The notes: generated by a model not told the origin, from the letters alone. DNA of 64,000 bases from Neorhizobium petrolearium (GCF_017873175.1 NZ_JAGGJW010000007.1:293014-357013), one strand, 5' to 3'. Numbered from the stretch's first letter, positions 29,966-42,494 are shown. Program-made: numbers and translations.

Positions 29966-30808
29966 ATGCGTAGGACGGCAAGAATGGCGCTTGTCTCGCT
30001 GATGCTGGCTGGCGCCGGTTTGGGCATGACGGCTTGCCAATCGGATCGGGATATCGACATCACAAAGCTCGGCATGGAGACCGATCCGCCGGAAACGCTC
30101 TACAACCAGGGCCTCGCCAACATGAAGGCCGGCAACCTCGCCGAGGCAGGCCGCAAGTTCGATGCGATCGACAAGCAGAACCCGTTCACCGAATGGGGCC
30201 GCAAGGCGCTCGTCATGAGCACCTTCACCAAATACCGGCTGGGCCGCAACGACGAGGCGATCACTACCGGTAACCGCTATATGAGCCAGTATCCCCAATC
30301 GCAAGATTCGGCCTATGTGCAGTATCTGGTCGGTCTTGCCTATTCGAAGCAGATCGCCGACGTGACGCAGGACCAGAAGGCTGCGATGCGCACCATCGAA
30401 GCGATGAACAAGGTCATCAAGGACTATCCCGATTCCGAATATGTCGAGGACGCGCAGGCCAAGATCCGCTTCGCGCGAGACCAGCTCGCCGGCAAGGAGA
30501 TGCAGGTCGGCCGCTATTACCTGGAGCGCAAGGAATACCTCGCGGCGATCCAGCGCTTCCGTGTCGTGGTCGAACAATATTCCAACACCAACCAGGTGGA
30601 AGAGGCACTGGCGCGCCTGACGGAAGCCTATTATGCGATGGGTATCGCCGAGGAGGCGCAGACTGCCGCGGCCGTTCTCGGACGCAACTATCCGGACAGC
30701 CAGTGGTATGCCGATTCCTACAAGCTGTTGCAGAGCGGCGGCGTCGAGCCTCGCGAGAATCGCGGTTCGTGGATTTCTCGCGCCGGAGCGAAGCTCATCG
30801 GCGCGTAA
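29966..30808 (+). CDS. bamD: Outer-membrane assembly lipoprotein BamD
   Basis: TPR lipoprotein of the BAM complex that folds beta-barrel proteins into the outer membrane. The 280-residue protein has a signal peptide ending in GMTAC, with the Cys as probable lipidation site, and about five TPR-like repeats ([17 protein letters not shown], then [16 protein letters not shown] and [15 protein letters not shown]). I use the ATG at 29966, with AAGG upstream; ATGs at 29942 and 29810 are in frame but lengthen the signal region. RecN follows after 24 bases. Confidence 0.94.
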   Translation: MRRTARMALVSLMLAGAGLGMTACQSDRDIDITKLGMETDPPETLYNQGLANMKAGNLAEAGRKFDAIDKQNPFTEWGRKALVMSTFTKYRLGRNDEAITTGNRYMSQYPQSQDSAYVQYLVGLAYSKQIADVTQDQKAAMRTIEAMNKVIKDYPDSEYVEDAQAKIRFARDQLAGKEMQVGRYYLERKEYLAAIQRFRVVVEQYSNTNQVEEALARLTEAYYAMGIAEEAQTAAAVLGRNYPDSQWYADSYKLLQSGGVEPRENRGSWISRAGAKLIGA

Positions 30809-30832
30809 GGTACAGCGCAAGATCGGGGAAAC

Positions 30833-32506
30833 ATGCTGATCCAGTTGTCGATCCGCGATATCGTTCTGATCGAGCGGCTGGATCTTGCCTTCGAGACCGG
30901 CCTGTCGGTGCTGACCGGCGAAACGGGCGCGGGCAAATCGATCCTTCTCGACAGTCTGTCGCTGGCGCTCGGTGGCCGCGGTGACGGTGGCCTTGTGCGG
31001 CACGGGGAAGAGAAAGGGCAGGTGACTGCCGTCTTCGACGTGTCCGGCACTCACGCCGCCCGTCAGCTTCTGCGGGAGAACGGGATCGATGACGACGGCG
31101 ACCTGATCTTCCGCCGCATCCAGTCCGCCGATGGCCGCACACGTGCCTCCATCAACGATCAGCCGGTGAGCGTTCAGCTCATGCGGCAGGCGGGGCAGCT
31201 TCTCGTCGAAATCCACGGACAGCACGACGACCGGGCATTGATCGATACGGATGCGCATCGCACGCTTCTCGATGCCTTTGCCGCTTTGAGCGATGAGGTC
31301 CGGCAGCTTTCCGGCCTCTACAAGACCTGGAAGGATGCCGAGCGCGCCTTCAGGACGCATCGCGCCAGGGTGGAGGCTGCCGCCCGCGAGGCTGATTACA
31401 TCCGCGCCTCGGTCGAGGAACTCGAAGCACTGGCACCTCAGGACGGCGAGGAGGACGAGCTTGCCGAGCAGCGGTCCCGCATGCAGAAGGCCGAACGGAT
31501 CGCCGGCGACATTTCCGAAGCCTCCGAATTCCTCAACGGCAATGCATCTCCGGTGCCGCTGATTGGTTCGCTGGTGCGGCGTCTTGAGCGCAAAAGCCAT
31601 GAGGCGCCGGGCTTGCTGGAGGAAACGGTAGAACTGCTCGACACGGCGCTCAACCATCTCTCCAACGCGCAGATGGGGATCGAGGCGGCGCTCCGGAAGA
31701 CCGAGTTCGATCCGCGCGAACTGGAGCGGGTCGAGGAGCGGCTGTTCGCATTGCGCGCCGCCGGCCGCAAATATTCCGTTGCCGTCGCCGACCTGCCGGC
31801 GCTTACCGAAAAGATGATCGCCGATCTAGCCGACCTCGATGCCGGCGAGGAGAAGCTTGCCGAGCTCGAAAAGCTGACGAGCGCCGCTAAGGCGGAATAC
31901 GATCGGGCGGCCGTCGTCCTGTCGGGGAAGCGCCGGCATGGCGCCGAGGCGTTGGCGGAGGCCGTGATGGCCGAGTTGCCCGCGCTGAAACTGGAACGCG
32001 CCCGCTTCATGGTGGAAGTGGCAAGCGATCCCGAGGCTGCGACCGCGGAAGGCATAGACACGGTCGAGTTCCATGTGCAGACCAACCCCGGCACGCGTCC
32101 CGGCCCGATCATGAAGGTTGCATCCGGCGGCGAGTTGTCGCGATTCCTGCTGGCGCTCAAGGTGGCGCTTGCGGATCGCGGCTCGGCGCCGACGCTGGTC
32201 TTCGACGAAATCGACACCGGCGTCGGCGGTGCGGTGGCCGACGCGATCGGCCAGCGGCTGAAGCGGCTTTCCGAGAAGGTGCAGGTGCTTTCCGTGACGC
32301 ACGCGCCGCAGGTCGCGGCCCGAGCCGCCACGCATCTCCTGATCTCCAAGGGACCGGCAGGGCAAGGCTCGGACAAGATCGCCACTCAGGTCGCCACGAT
32401 GGAACCGGAACACCGCACGGAGGAGATCGCCCGCATGCTGGCGGGGGCTTCCGTGACGGACGAGGCGCGGGCGGCGGCAAAGCGGCTGCTTGCCGGCGGC
32501 GGCTGA
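30833..32506 (+). CDS. recN: DNA repair protein RecN
   Basis: SMC-like ATPase that acts early in double-strand-break repair. The 557-residue protein has Walker A GETGAGKS at about 35-42, two long coiled-coil segments (about 155-230 and 270-370), the signature GGELSRFLLALK at about 425 and Walker B LVFDEIDTGVGG followed by a switch His (SVTHAPQVAA). Length is normal. GGGGAAAC precedes the start. I see no clear alphaproteobacterial SOS box (GTTC-N7-GTTC) directly upstream, so it may be transcribed from bamD. Confidence 0.96.
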   Translation: MLIQLSIRDIVLIERLDLAFETGLSVLTGETGAGKSILLDSLSLALGGRGDGGLVRHGEEKGQVTAVFDVSGTHAARQLLRENGIDDDGDLIFRRIQSADGRTRASINDQPVSVQLMRQAGQLLVEIHGQHDDRALIDTDAHRTLLDAFAALSDEVRQLSGLYKTWKDAERAFRTHRARVEAAAREADYIRASVEELEALAPQDGEEDELAEQRSRMQKAERIAGDISEASEFLNGNASPVPLIGSLVRRLERKSHEAPGLLEETVELLDTALNHLSNAQMGIEAALRKTEFDPRELERVEERLFALRAAGRKYSVAVADLPALTEKMIADLADLDAGEEKLAELEKLTSAAKAEYDRAAVVLSGKRRHGAEALAEAVMAELPALKLERARFMVEVASDPEAATAEGIDTVEFHVQTNPGTRPGPIMKVASGGELSRFLLALKVALADRGSAPTLVFDEIDTGVGGAVADAIGQRLKRLSEKVQVLSVTHAPQVAARAATHLLISKGPAGQGSDKIATQVATMEPEHRTEEIARMLAGASVTDEARAAAKRLLAGGG

Positions 32507-32512
32507 TCGCAG

Positions 32513-35282
<2,770 letters not shown>

Positions 35283-35285
35283 CGC

Positions 35286-35828
35286 TCACGTCCGAATTCT
35301 GGCCATCGTATAGGCATCCACATATTCGCCATCGCGAAAACCGAAGCAGCGGAGGTGGCCTTCCTTGACGAAGCCGTTCCGTTCGTAGAGGCGGATGGCG
35401 CGGTCGTTGTCGGTATAGACGGTCAACTCGACCCGTTTCAGGTTCAGCCAGCGGTCAGCGATGGCGAGGATTTCGCCGAGCAGCGCCCTAGCGATGCCGC
35501 GGCCGTGATAGGCGTCGTGGACGCCCATGCCGATACTGCCGACATGCGTCCGGCGCGGGTTGGGAAAGCGGCTGAGCCCGCAAATGCCGACGATGCGACC
35601 TTCGAGCTCGGCGATGAGTTCAAAGGAATTGCTGGACTGATTCTCGATGTTCTTGCGAACCTCGTCTGGCGTGTGGTGGGGTATGCGCAACGTGCCGTAG
35701 CGGTAGCCGGGCAGGTTGATCAGGGTGGCGATCGCCGGAGCGTCGTCCGGCGTGCGTGCGCGGATCGACAGGCCTGTGGGCCATCGGGCATCCGGATCGA
35801 GCGGGGGCGGGGTATCGAATTCACTCAT
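35286..35828 (-). CDS. GNAT-family N-acetyltransferase
   Basis: A 180-residue acetyl-CoA-dependent acetyltransferase of unknown substrate. The GNAT fold begins at about residue 22 (LSIRARTPDDAPAIATL). Motif A is visible in IGMGVHDAYHGRGIARALLG, with the pyrophosphate-binding HGRGIA loop, and motif B includes RAIRLYERNGFVKEG. Two ATGs in tandem (35831 and 35828) are possible; the second is better spaced from AGGAG. The gene is convergent with ligA, ending three bases from its stop. Confidence 0.88.
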   Translation of the reverse strand: MSEFDTPPPLDPDARWPTGLSIRARTPDDAPAIATLINLPGYRYGTLRIPHHTPDEVRKNIENQSSNSFELIAELEGRIVGICGLSRFPNPRRTHVGSIGMGVHDAYHGRGIARALLGEILAIADRWLNLKRVELTVYTDNDRAIRLYERNGFVKEGHLRCFGFRDGEYVDAYTMARIRT

Positions 35829-36100
35829 CATACTCTCCTTCGTTTCGCCGAAGCAGAGCGGGAGAACCGACCCTGCCTTGCTTTGGCAGGGTTGGTGGAC
35901 GGATGACCGGCTAACGCGCCAAAACCGCCACGCACCCTGCGGGATGGATGGTCACGGTAAGATGCATATGGGCGGCGAACTTGGTCATGACCGGCATGAA
36001 GCCAGAGAGCGTGCGAAGCGTCAAGAGTTCATACCGCCCGTCTTTGCCGAATCGGGTCGCGGGCTGTAGAAGTCGGTCGACATCCATTCGGGACCAGCCT

Positions 36101-36691
36101 TTGAAGACCATAGCCATCGATTTCGAAACCGCCAATGAACAGCGCGGCAGCGCCTGTTCGGTAGGTTTGGCATGGATCGAGGACGGCGAGGTCGTGCGGG
36201 TGGAGGAACGGCTCATTCGTCCCAAGGATATGCGCTTCTCGTCCTTCAATATCGCCATTCACGGCATCCGGCCGGAACATGTCGAAGACGCGGGTGAGTT
36301 TCCCGAGGTCATGGACGAATTTGCCGACGATTTCCACGGGGCGACGATGATCGCCCACAACGCCGCCTTCGATTTCAGCGTCTGGCGGGCCTGCCTCGAC
36401 GCCTACCGGCAAGCCTATCCCGACCTTTCCTATCTCTGCAGCGTCAAGATGGCCCAGAAGGTCTGGCCTCATCTCGGCTCCCACAAGCTGAATGTTCTCG
36501 CCGACCATCTTGGGCTACGGTTTACGCATCACAACGCGGCGGAGGATGCCGCGGTCTGTGCCGAAGCGACGATTGCCATTGCCGGCTCCCTGCAGGTTTC
36601 GCATGTCCGCGATATTCCCGCTGCGATCGGCATGAAGGTCGGTCGGCTCTTCTCCGGTGGCTATGATCCCTGTACCTGTCGTCTGAAGTGA
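36101..36691 (+). CDS. DnaQ-like 3'-5' exonuclease (DEDDh)
   Basis: A 196-residue exonuclease-fold protein. All acidic residues of the DEDDh class are visible: Asp7 and Glu9 in IAIDFETAN, Asp in AHNAAFDFSVW and the His/Asp pair in HHNAAEDAAVCAE. It resembles stand-alone exonucleases related to the DNA polymerase III epsilon subunit. The start is TTG at 36101, which gives the catalytic motif its usual position and has GGGA seven bases upstream; the in-frame ATG at 35948 would add 51 residues of non-homologous sequence. It is divergent from the acetyltransferase, with a 272-base spacer that includes a perfect 8-bp hairpin at 35870-35892. Confidence 0.88.
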   Translation: MKTIAIDFETANEQRGSACSVGLAWIEDGEVVRVEERLIRPKDMRFSSFNIAIHGIRPEHVEDAGEFPEVMDEFADDFHGATMIAHNAAFDFSVWRACLDAYRQAYPDLSYLCSVKMAQKVWPHLGSHKLNVLADHLGLRFTHHNAAEDAAVCAEATIAIAGSLQVSHVRDIPAAIGMKVGRLFSGGYDPCTCRLK

Positions 36692-36770
36692 GACATTCGG
36701 ACGTGCCTGCTTGTAACCGCGCTGGCACGTCTTATCTCAGATCACGGATTGTTTACCGGAGTTCCTATCC

Positions 36771-37268
36771 ATGAAACGCCTAAACCGCCTCGCATCCGCC
36801 GCCGCCCTGTCGCTCGGCCTCCTCTCTATTCCAGCTTCCGCCGAAGTGGTCGGCAAGGTCGGGGTTGACTGGATCGGCAACGATATCGTCGTGGAGGCGA
36901 TTGCGGATCCGGAAATCAAGGGGGTGACCTGCCATGTCACCTATTTCGACCGCTCGATCATCGACCGCCTGAAGCAGGGAAACTGGTTCGAGGACCCATC
37001 GAACAGCTCGATCGCCTGCCGGCAGACCGGACCGATCGAGATCGGCGATATCGACCTGTCGCGAGGCGGTGAGGAAGTCTTCCGCGAAGGCCGCTCGCTG
37101 ATCTGGAAGGATCTTCTCGTCAAGCGCATCTACGACAAGGCGAACGACACCCTGATCTATCTCGCGCATTCGCGGCAGATCGTCGAGGGATCAGCGAAGA
37201 TGGCGATTTCGACGGTTCCGCTCTACAACCAGAACGCCGTCTGGAAGAACGGCAAGCCGCAGCCCTGA
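36771..37268 (+). CDS. creA: CreA family periplasmic protein
   Basis: A 165-residue exported protein of the CreA family, whose function is unknown. The signal peptide covers residues 1-24 (cleavage after PASA). The mature protein has the family core VGVDWIGNDIVVEAIADPEI, a Cys pair (VTCHVTYF and IACRQTG) able to form a disulfide, and SLIWKDLLVKRIYD. Family length is normal. There is no creBCD system beside it. It is convergent with the next gene; a hairpin at 37290-37311 lies between them. Confidence 0.88.
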   Translation: MKRLNRLASAAALSLGLLSIPASAEVVGKVGVDWIGNDIVVEAIADPEIKGVTCHVTYFDRSIIDRLKQGNWFEDPSNSSIACRQTGPIEIGDIDLSRGGEEVFREGRSLIWKDLLVKRIYDKANDTLIYLAHSRQIVEGSAKMAISTVPLYNQNAVWKNGKPQP

Positions 37269-37289
37269 TCCGGCCTGCCGCATGCGGGA

Positions 37290-37311
37290 AACCGGGCGGT
37301 CGCGCCCGGTT
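37290..37311. terminator. Candidate bidirectional hairpin between creA and the exported protein gene
   Basis: AACCGGGCG pairs with CGCCCGGTT around a four-base loop. There is no T tract on either side, so termination is plausible only from its position between convergent genes. Confidence 0.4.
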
Positions 37312-37325
37312 CCCGGGATCATGGA

Positions 37326-37655
37326 TCAGCGGACGTAGACGATCCTGCTGCCATCCGCCGCCTTTTCGATGCCGACCACGTTGTTCAATTCGACATTCTG
37401 GCTGACGAGCGTTTGGCGGAGCCTGGAATCGGTTCTCACCTCGTTCTGGGCTGCCTTGACCGTCGACTGGTCGGGATGGGCAAAGGTATCGGGAATGCTG
37501 AGGAAGCGGGCGCTGTCGTCTGCGCCCGGATCGGTATAGATGATCTGGACATCATTGTTGCCGGCCGGGACTGCCATCGAACCCATCTCACGGGCATAGG
37601 CGCTTCCCATCGTGGCGACGGACATCAGGACTGCGAGTGCAAAAGCCTTGTTCAT
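37326..37655 (-). CDS. Small exported protein of unknown function
   Basis: A 109-residue protein with a clear signal peptide (MNKAFALAVLMSVATMGSAYA). I do not recognise a domain in the 88-residue mature part, which is soluble, without Cys, and ends VVGIEKAADGSRIVYVR. The ATG at 37655 is chosen because AGGAGA lies six bases upstream; a second ATG at 37661 is directly after that site. It is monocistronic and convergent with creA. A periplasmic location is inferred from the signal peptide only. Confidence 0.75.
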   Translation of the reverse strand: MNKAFALAVLMSVATMGSAYAREMGSMAVPAGNNDVQIIYTDPGADDSARFLSIPDTFAHPDQSTVKAAQNEVRTDSRLRQTLVSQNVELNNVVGIEKAADGSRIVYVR

Positions 37656-37864
37656 GGTCATTCTCCTGTCTTCGTAAACCAGCCGAAGAGTTTTGAAGCG
37701 GTTCGGTTGGGCGTTTTGCGACGGAAGAACTCGCAATGCACAAAAGCGGTTCCGGATATCATTCTTAAATTTGCGTAATGAATAAATTAATGATTACAAT
37801 ATGTTAATCTTCCGCCGCGGGTGCTTGCGGCGGAAGTCTCCAAGCCTCTGTTCGCACTGCAAAA

Positions 37865-38332
37865 TCAGGCTGCTTCGCGTTCCAGTTCATCGGCGATGAC
37901 GGTGTCGAGATTCAGGAAGCAGACCATGGTCTTCTCCAGCGCCACGATGCCGCGGCAGAAGGCGCGCTGGGCTTCCGGAATGATCTCCGGCGCCGGCTGC
38001 AGATCCTCGCCGCGGATGGTCATCATGTCGGAAACCTGTTCGACCAGCAGGCCGACCAGCTTGCCGCGGATGTCCGTCACGATGATCGCGGAGCGTTCGG
38101 AGGGTTCGGTCATCTTCATGCCGAGGCGGCAGGCCATGTCGATGACCGGAATCACCGCGCCGCGCAGGTTGATGAGGCCGAGAACGTAGGGTGGCGTGTG
38201 TGGCATCGGGGTCACCGGTGCCCAGCCGCGGATTTCGCGGATCGCCATGATGTCGATGCAGAATTCCTGGTCTCCGAGATGGAAGGAGACGATCTCGAGA
38301 TACGCGCCGGACTGCTTGATGGCATTGGTCAT
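37865..38332 (-). CDS. cheW: Chemotaxis coupling protein CheW
   Basis: Scaffold that links chemoreceptors to the kinase CheA. The 155-residue single-domain protein has the CheW fold: VSFHLGDQEFCIDIMAIREI at the N-terminus, the conserved LGLINLRGAVIPVIDM motif (about 50-66) and VGLLVEQVSDMM in the second subdomain. It starts two bases after the stop of the chemoreceptor gene on the same strand, so the pair is an operon. No cheA, cheY or flagellar genes are in the window, so it must act with a che cluster elsewhere. Confidence 0.95.
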   Translation of the reverse strand: MTNAIKQSGAYLEIVSFHLGDQEFCIDIMAIREIRGWAPVTPMPHTPPYVLGLINLRGAVIPVIDMACRLGMKMTEPSERSAIIVTDIRGKLVGLLVEQVSDMMTIRGEDLQPAPEIIPEAQRAFCRGIVALEKTMVCFLNLDTVIADELEREAA

Positions 38333-38333
38333 G

Positions 38334-40295
38334 TCAGAACTCTTCCCATTTGTCTGAGGAGCCCGAAGCCTTCCTGGCGGAGGCCGGGCTATTGCTGAAT
38401 GCTCCCGCGAGCTTGTTCATCAAGTTCAGTGCGGGGGAGGGTTTTGCTGGCGTGGAGGCGCTCGCGACATCGACGGCGTGCGGGCCATTGCCACCACGGA
38501 TCTGGAACTGGCTGATCAGCCGGCTGAGGGTTTCCGCATCACTGGCCAAAGAATGGCTCGCGGCGGTGCTCTGCTCCACCATGGCGGCATTCTGCTGGGT
38601 TGCTTGGTCCATCTGGCCGATTGCGCTGTTGATCTCTGTCAGTCCGGTGGATTGTTCGCGCGCAGAAGTGAAGATCGCGTGAACGTGATCATTGATTTTC
38701 AGCACATCATCGCCAATGCGCGTCAGGGCTTCGCCTGTGGCCTTCACCAGATCCACGCCCGTCTTGACCTCCTGATTGGAGCGGGTCACCAGTGCTTTAA
38801 TGTCCTTGGCAGCACCTGCCGCACGTCCGGCGAGTTCGCGTACCTCCTGGGCGACGACCGCAAAGCCCTTGCCGGCCTCGCCCGCGCGGGCGGCCTCGAC
38901 GCCTGCATTCAGCGCCAGAAGGTTGGTCTGGAAGGCGATCTCATCGACGACGTTGATGATCTTGCCTATCTCGGCCGTCGCATCCTCTATCCGCTCCATG
39001 GCAGCCGTTGCATGCCGAACGACCGTGGTGGATTGTTCGGTATAATCCTTGGTGTGGCCCACCATCTCGCTTGCTTCCTCGGCGCGATGGGTGGTGCTGC
39101 GGACGGTCGCGGTGATCTGTTCAAGCGCCGATGACGTCTCTTCCAGAGACGCCGCCTGCTTTTCGGTGCGACGGGCAAGGTCGTCGGCGGCCGAGCGCAT
39201 CTGGTTGGCATTCGCGCCGATGGAGCTCGCGCTGGTCGTGACTTCAGTCATGACGTGACGTAGCCGCTCGACGACCCGATTGAAATCCTGCCGGAGGCGT
39301 TCGAGGTCATCGCGGAACGGGCGGCTCAGCGTTGCGGAAAGATCGCCTTCGGAGAGACGGTTCAGTGCTTCGCCCAAGGAATCGACGGCGAAGTGAAGCG
39401 CCCGGGCGTCGGCTTTCTGTTCCTCGTCGCGGGATTGGCGGCGAAGCTCGTTCTGGTGCCGTTCGTCCTCGAGACTGGCCTCCAGCGTTTGGCGTTCGAC
39501 GGCCGCCAGGCGGAAGATGTCCGTCGCGCGGGCCATTTCGCCGATTTCGTCGCCACGGTCGGTGCCGGGCACGGTCGTCGTATAGTCGCCGCCGATGATC
39601 CGCTGCATGCTGGCGCGAACGCCGTCGATGCCGCGCCGGATTGCGCCGCCATGGACGGTCTGGAGTATTGCCATCGTGAAGAGCGCAAGCAGCCCGCAGC
39701 CGATCTGCACGTAAAGCGAGGTTGCCGAGAGCGCATTTGCTTCCTGGACTCGCGCACTGACAAGTGCGTCGCCGCCATTGGCGAGCTCGGCCAGAATATT
39801 GGTGAGGCGTTCGCCGGCGCCGTCGATCGTATCATCGAGCCTGGCGTATTCCTCTTCGGGCGCACCACTTTCAACAAGGGTCTTGAGGTCGACCTGGATC
39901 GCCCTGGCGACCTCCTTCAGGTCGGCATCGTAGGTCGAAACCATTGCGGGATTGCCCACCGCGCCGGCGAGCGCCTTCAGGTCCGCTCCTCCTTCTGACA
40001 GTTGCTTGATCCCATCATTGATGGCCTGCAGCCGGTCGGGTTGAATCTGCCGTTCGTCCGCGTCGATGATCGTATCCATGGCGGCGAGGACAAGGCGCAG
40101 GTTGGCGATTCGCAGTTCGTTTGCGACGTCCACCAGGTGCCGGACCTCGGTTGACCGGGCAAGCGCCTGGTCGACCTGCCTGCCTTCATACCATCCGACA
40201 ATCAGCATGGTGCCTATGCCGACAAAGGCTGCTCCAGCCAGCGTCCAGAGGCGCTGGTTCACCGAAAATGTCTTACGGGTCGCCGTTTCGGTCAT
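38334..40295 (-). CDS. Methyl-accepting chemotaxis protein
   Basis: A 653-residue transmembrane chemoreceptor. Membrane helices lie at about 15-37 and 190-210 and bracket a helical periplasmic sensor domain of about 150 residues, rich in Asp, Glu and Leu and without a PAS or Cache motif I can name. HAMP regions and a signalling domain follow, the latter with the hairpin tip [21 protein letters not shown]. The C-terminus is KWEEF, matching the xWxxF pentapeptide that tethers CheR/CheB methylation enzymes. I start at the ATG at 40295; the frame is open 54 codons further upstream but that part lacks membrane or sensor features. Confidence 0.92.
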   Translation of the reverse strand: MTETATRKTFSVNQRLWTLAGAAFVGIGTMLIVGWYEGRQVDQALARSTEVRHLVDVANELRIANLRLVLAAMDTIIDADERQIQPDRLQAINDGIKQLSEGGADLKALAGAVGNPAMVSTYDADLKEVARAIQVDLKTLVESGAPEEEYARLDDTIDGAGERLTNILAELANGGDALVSARVQEANALSATSLYVQIGCGLLALFTMAILQTVHGGAIRRGIDGVRASMQRIIGGDYTTTVPGTDRGDEIGEMARATDIFRLAAVERQTLEASLEDERHQNELRRQSRDEEQKADARALHFAVDSLGEALNRLSEGDLSATLSRPFRDDLERLRQDFNRVVERLRHVMTEVTTSASSIGANANQMRSAADDLARRTEKQAASLEETSSALEQITATVRSTTHRAEEASEMVGHTKDYTEQSTTVVRHATAAMERIEDATAEIGKIINVVDEIAFQTNLLALNAGVEAARAGEAGKGFAVVAQEVRELAGRAAGAAKDIKALVTRSNQEVKTGVDLVKATGEALTRIGDDVLKINDHVHAIFTSAREQSTGLTEINSAIGQMDQATQQNAAMVEQSTAASHSLASDAETLSRLISQFQIRGGNGPHAVDVASASTPAKPSPALNLMNKLAGAFSNSPASARKASGSSDKWEEF

Positions 40296-40583
40296 GTAGA
40301 TGGACGTCCTCCCAAAGCCGGATTGTCCGGCAGGCTTCGAAACGATGCGGAGCGAGAGATGCGCTGGTCTCGATGACGTCATGTCGGTGTGGTTCGGAAC
40401 CTCGCTGTCGGGCGAATGCGATGAGCCGGTGCGTCCATGCAGCATCGGTACTCTCATTCGTCGCGTCGACTCGGGTGAACCACCTTCGCGCTCATAAAGT
40501 CTCAGAGAGACGTTAACGTTATGCTAACCCTATCCGGATCGGGCCGGGCTTCCGTTAACCGCGCGGGCGATGTACCATGAGAC

Positions 40584-40745
40584 ATGAACCGAGATGCCGT
40601 CACCAGCAGTCATCGTTTTCCGGCCGTCGCGGCAGCAGGCCTGCTGTTGCTCGGCATCGCCGCAGCGGCATTCTACGGCTGGCTTCAGTTCGGCTCTTCC
40701 ATCATTCTCTCTCTCGGGGAGACCGGCCTTTCCTGGTGTTTCTGA
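40584..40745 (+). CDS. Small single-pass membrane protein, 53 residues
   Basis: ATG at 40584 to TGA at 40743-40745. The product has a short polar N-terminus, one hydrophobic helix (residues about 13-32: PAVAAAGLLLLGIAAAAFYG) and a short tail, GSSIILSLGETGLSWCF, ending in a Trp-Cys-Phe. Codon use is like that of neighbours. It lies between the divergent chemoreceptor and the SCO1-type gene, about 135 bases upstream of the latter. I have no family name. Support is the clean one-helix design, but at this length chance cannot be excluded. Confidence 0.5.
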   Translation: MNRDAVTSSHRFPAVAAAGLLLLGIAAAAFYGWLQFGSSIILSLGETGLSWCF

Positions 40746-40881
40746 TGCCTTCCATGGCGTCTGGGACAAATCAGCGCGATTGTGTCCGAAAACATCTTCT
40801 TGAATTGCGCTCGGGCCGGCCCGGGGCTATCGATCCGGCAAACGAACGAACTCGGTTCGGACCTTTAAGAAGAGAGTGCCG

Positions 40882-41481
40882 ATGAAGACATTTCGCACCG
40901 TCCTCTGGATTGCCGTCGTGGCGCTTGCGGGCATTCTGGCATGGCTCACTTTCGAGGTGACGCGTTCTAAGCAGGAACTGGCGGAAGGCCCGTTCGGCGT
41001 GCCCTTCCAGCTCGTCGCCCAGGACGGCCGGCCGATCACCGAAAAGGCCTTCCAGGACAAGCCGACCGCGCTCTTCTTCGGCTTCACCCATTGTCCCGAA
41101 GTCTGCCCGACGACGCTTTTCGAACTGAACGGCTGGCTGCATCAGGTCGATCCGGACGGCACCAGGCTCAACGGTTTCTTCGTCAGCGTCGATCCGGAAC
41201 GCGATACGCCCGAACTGCTCGGCCAATACATTTCCAATGTCACCGACCGGGTGAAGGGCATCTCCGGCCCGCCGCAGCAGGTCAACGAGATGATCAAGGG
41301 CTTCAAGGTCTATGCCAAGAAAGTGCCGGTCGACGAGAAGGATCCGAACGGCGACTACACCATGGACCATACGGCCTCGGTCTTCCTGCTCGGCAATGGC
41401 GGGCGCTTCGCCGGCACGATCGCCTATGGGGAAAATCCGGACACGGCGATCAAGAAGCTCGAGAATCTGATCAAGGGCTGA
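40882..41481 (+). CDS. SCO1/SenC family copper chaperone
   Basis: Membrane-anchored thioredoxin-fold protein that delivers copper to cytochrome c oxidase or keeps its cysteines reduced. The 199-residue protein has one N-terminal membrane helix (about 7-25) and a periplasmic domain with the copper-binding pair in HCPEVCPTT and the third ligand His in MDHTASVFLL. The SVDPERDTP segment is also typical. I start at the ATG at 40882 (AAGAAGAGAG upstream); the ATG two codons earlier is possible. No oxidase genes are nearby. Confidence 0.93.
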   Translation: MKTFRTVLWIAVVALAGILAWLTFEVTRSKQELAEGPFGVPFQLVAQDGRPITEKAFQDKPTALFFGFTHCPEVCPTTLFELNGWLHQVDPDGTRLNGFFVSVDPERDTPELLGQYISNVTDRVKGISGPPQQVNEMIKGFKVYAKKVPVDEKDPNGDYTMDHTASVFLLGNGGRFAGTIAYGENPDTAIKKLENLIKG

Positions 41482-41556
41482 AGCCTTGCAGTTGAACGGT
41501 CCCATGCTTCTGTGGCAATCCTCTCGGCTGTCATGAATAGCTGAGAGATAATTTCC

Positions 41557-42435
41557 TTGAGTGAAATCCGCCTTTACGTCACGTCCACCGAAAAGGGTGC
41601 CGCCGAGATCCTCGATCTTTTGTCGGAAGTCTTCGGCGAGGAGGATTTCGCCATCGCCACCACGGAAGTGGACGAGAGACGGGATATCTGGGAAGCCTCG
41701 GTCTATCTGATGAAGGATGAGGAAGAGGCGGTGCGTGAGCGCATTGCCGAAGGCATCCGCCATGCCTTCCCGAATGCGATGATCGAGAGGGAGGTGATCC
41801 CGGATGTCGACTGGATCGCCAAATCGCTCGAGGGTCTGAAGCCGGTGAGGGCAGGGCGTTTCCTCGTCCATGGATCGCACGATCGCGACAAGGTGAAGCT
41901 CAATGATATCGCGATCGAGATCGATGCCGGCCAGGCCTTCGGGACAGGCCATCACGGCACGACGGCCGGCTGCCTGGAAATGATCGAAAAGGTGATGCGA
42001 GCCCGAACCGTCCGCAATGCGCTCGATCTCGGGACGGGAAGCGGAGTGTTGGCAATTGCGGTGCGAAAGCTCCGCCACATCAAGGTGCTCGCCACTGACA
42101 TCGATCCGGTCGCCGTGCGTGTCGCCAAGGAAAATGTCCGCCGCAACGGTATTGCCTCGGGTATCCGGCTTGAGACGGCGCCGGGGTTCCACTCACCGGC
42201 TTTCAGGAAAGAAGGGCCGTTTGATCTCATCATCGCCAATATTCTGGCGCGGCCGCTGATGAAGATGGCACCGCAGCTCGCCGCGCATCTGGCGCCTGGC
42301 GGCTCGGTTATCCTCTCGGGCATTCTGGCCGGGCAGCGCTGGAAGGTGCTGTCTGCCTATAACGGCGTGAAGCTTCGCCATGTGCACACGATCTGGCGCA
42401 ACGGCTGGGTCACGATCCATCTGCGCCACGGTTGA
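41557..42435 (+). CDS. prmA: Ribosomal protein L11 methyltransferase PrmA
   Basis: Trimethylates residues of ribosomal protein L11 with S-adenosylmethionine. The 292-residue protein has a small N-terminal substrate-recognition domain (1-80) and a methyltransferase domain with AFGTGHHGTT (about 130), motif I in LDLGTGSGVLAIA, ATDIDPVAVRVAKEN and the catalytic-site motif IIANILARPL (NxLxxP-like). The start codon is TTG at 41557; no ATG upstream keeps the conserved N-terminus. Short gap after the SCO gene, so possibly cotranscribed. Confidence 0.95.
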   Translation: MSEIRLYVTSTEKGAAEILDLLSEVFGEEDFAIATTEVDERRDIWEASVYLMKDEEEAVRERIAEGIRHAFPNAMIEREVIPDVDWIAKSLEGLKPVRAGRFLVHGSHDRDKVKLNDIAIEIDAGQAFGTGHHGTTAGCLEMIEKVMRARTVRNALDLGTGSGVLAIAVRKLRHIKVLATDIDPVAVRVAKENVRRNGIASGIRLETAPGFHSPAFRKEGPFDLIIANILARPLMKMAPQLAAHLAPGGSVILSGILAGQRWKVLSAYNGVKLRHVHTIWRNGWVTIHLRHG

Positions 42436-42494
42436 TGGATTTTTTGCAGTGCAGCAGTGAACTGGATGCAAGGCTCCGGATGCTGGGCAGCAAA

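Noticed and set aside
30809..30832. Search for an SOS (LexA) box before recN
   Set aside because: No GTTC-N7-GTTC or GAAC-N7-GAAC arrangement in the short gap after bamD.
35870..35892. Hairpin ACCCTGCC-N7-GGCAGGGT between the acetyltransferase and exonuclease genes
   Set aside because: The stem is perfect but lies upstream of two divergent genes and has no T tract, so it is not a terminator; I have no regulatory model for it.
40508..40520. Short palindrome ACGTTAACGT in the region before the chemoreceptor
   Set aside because: Ten bases only, in A+T-rich DNA, and easily expected by chance.
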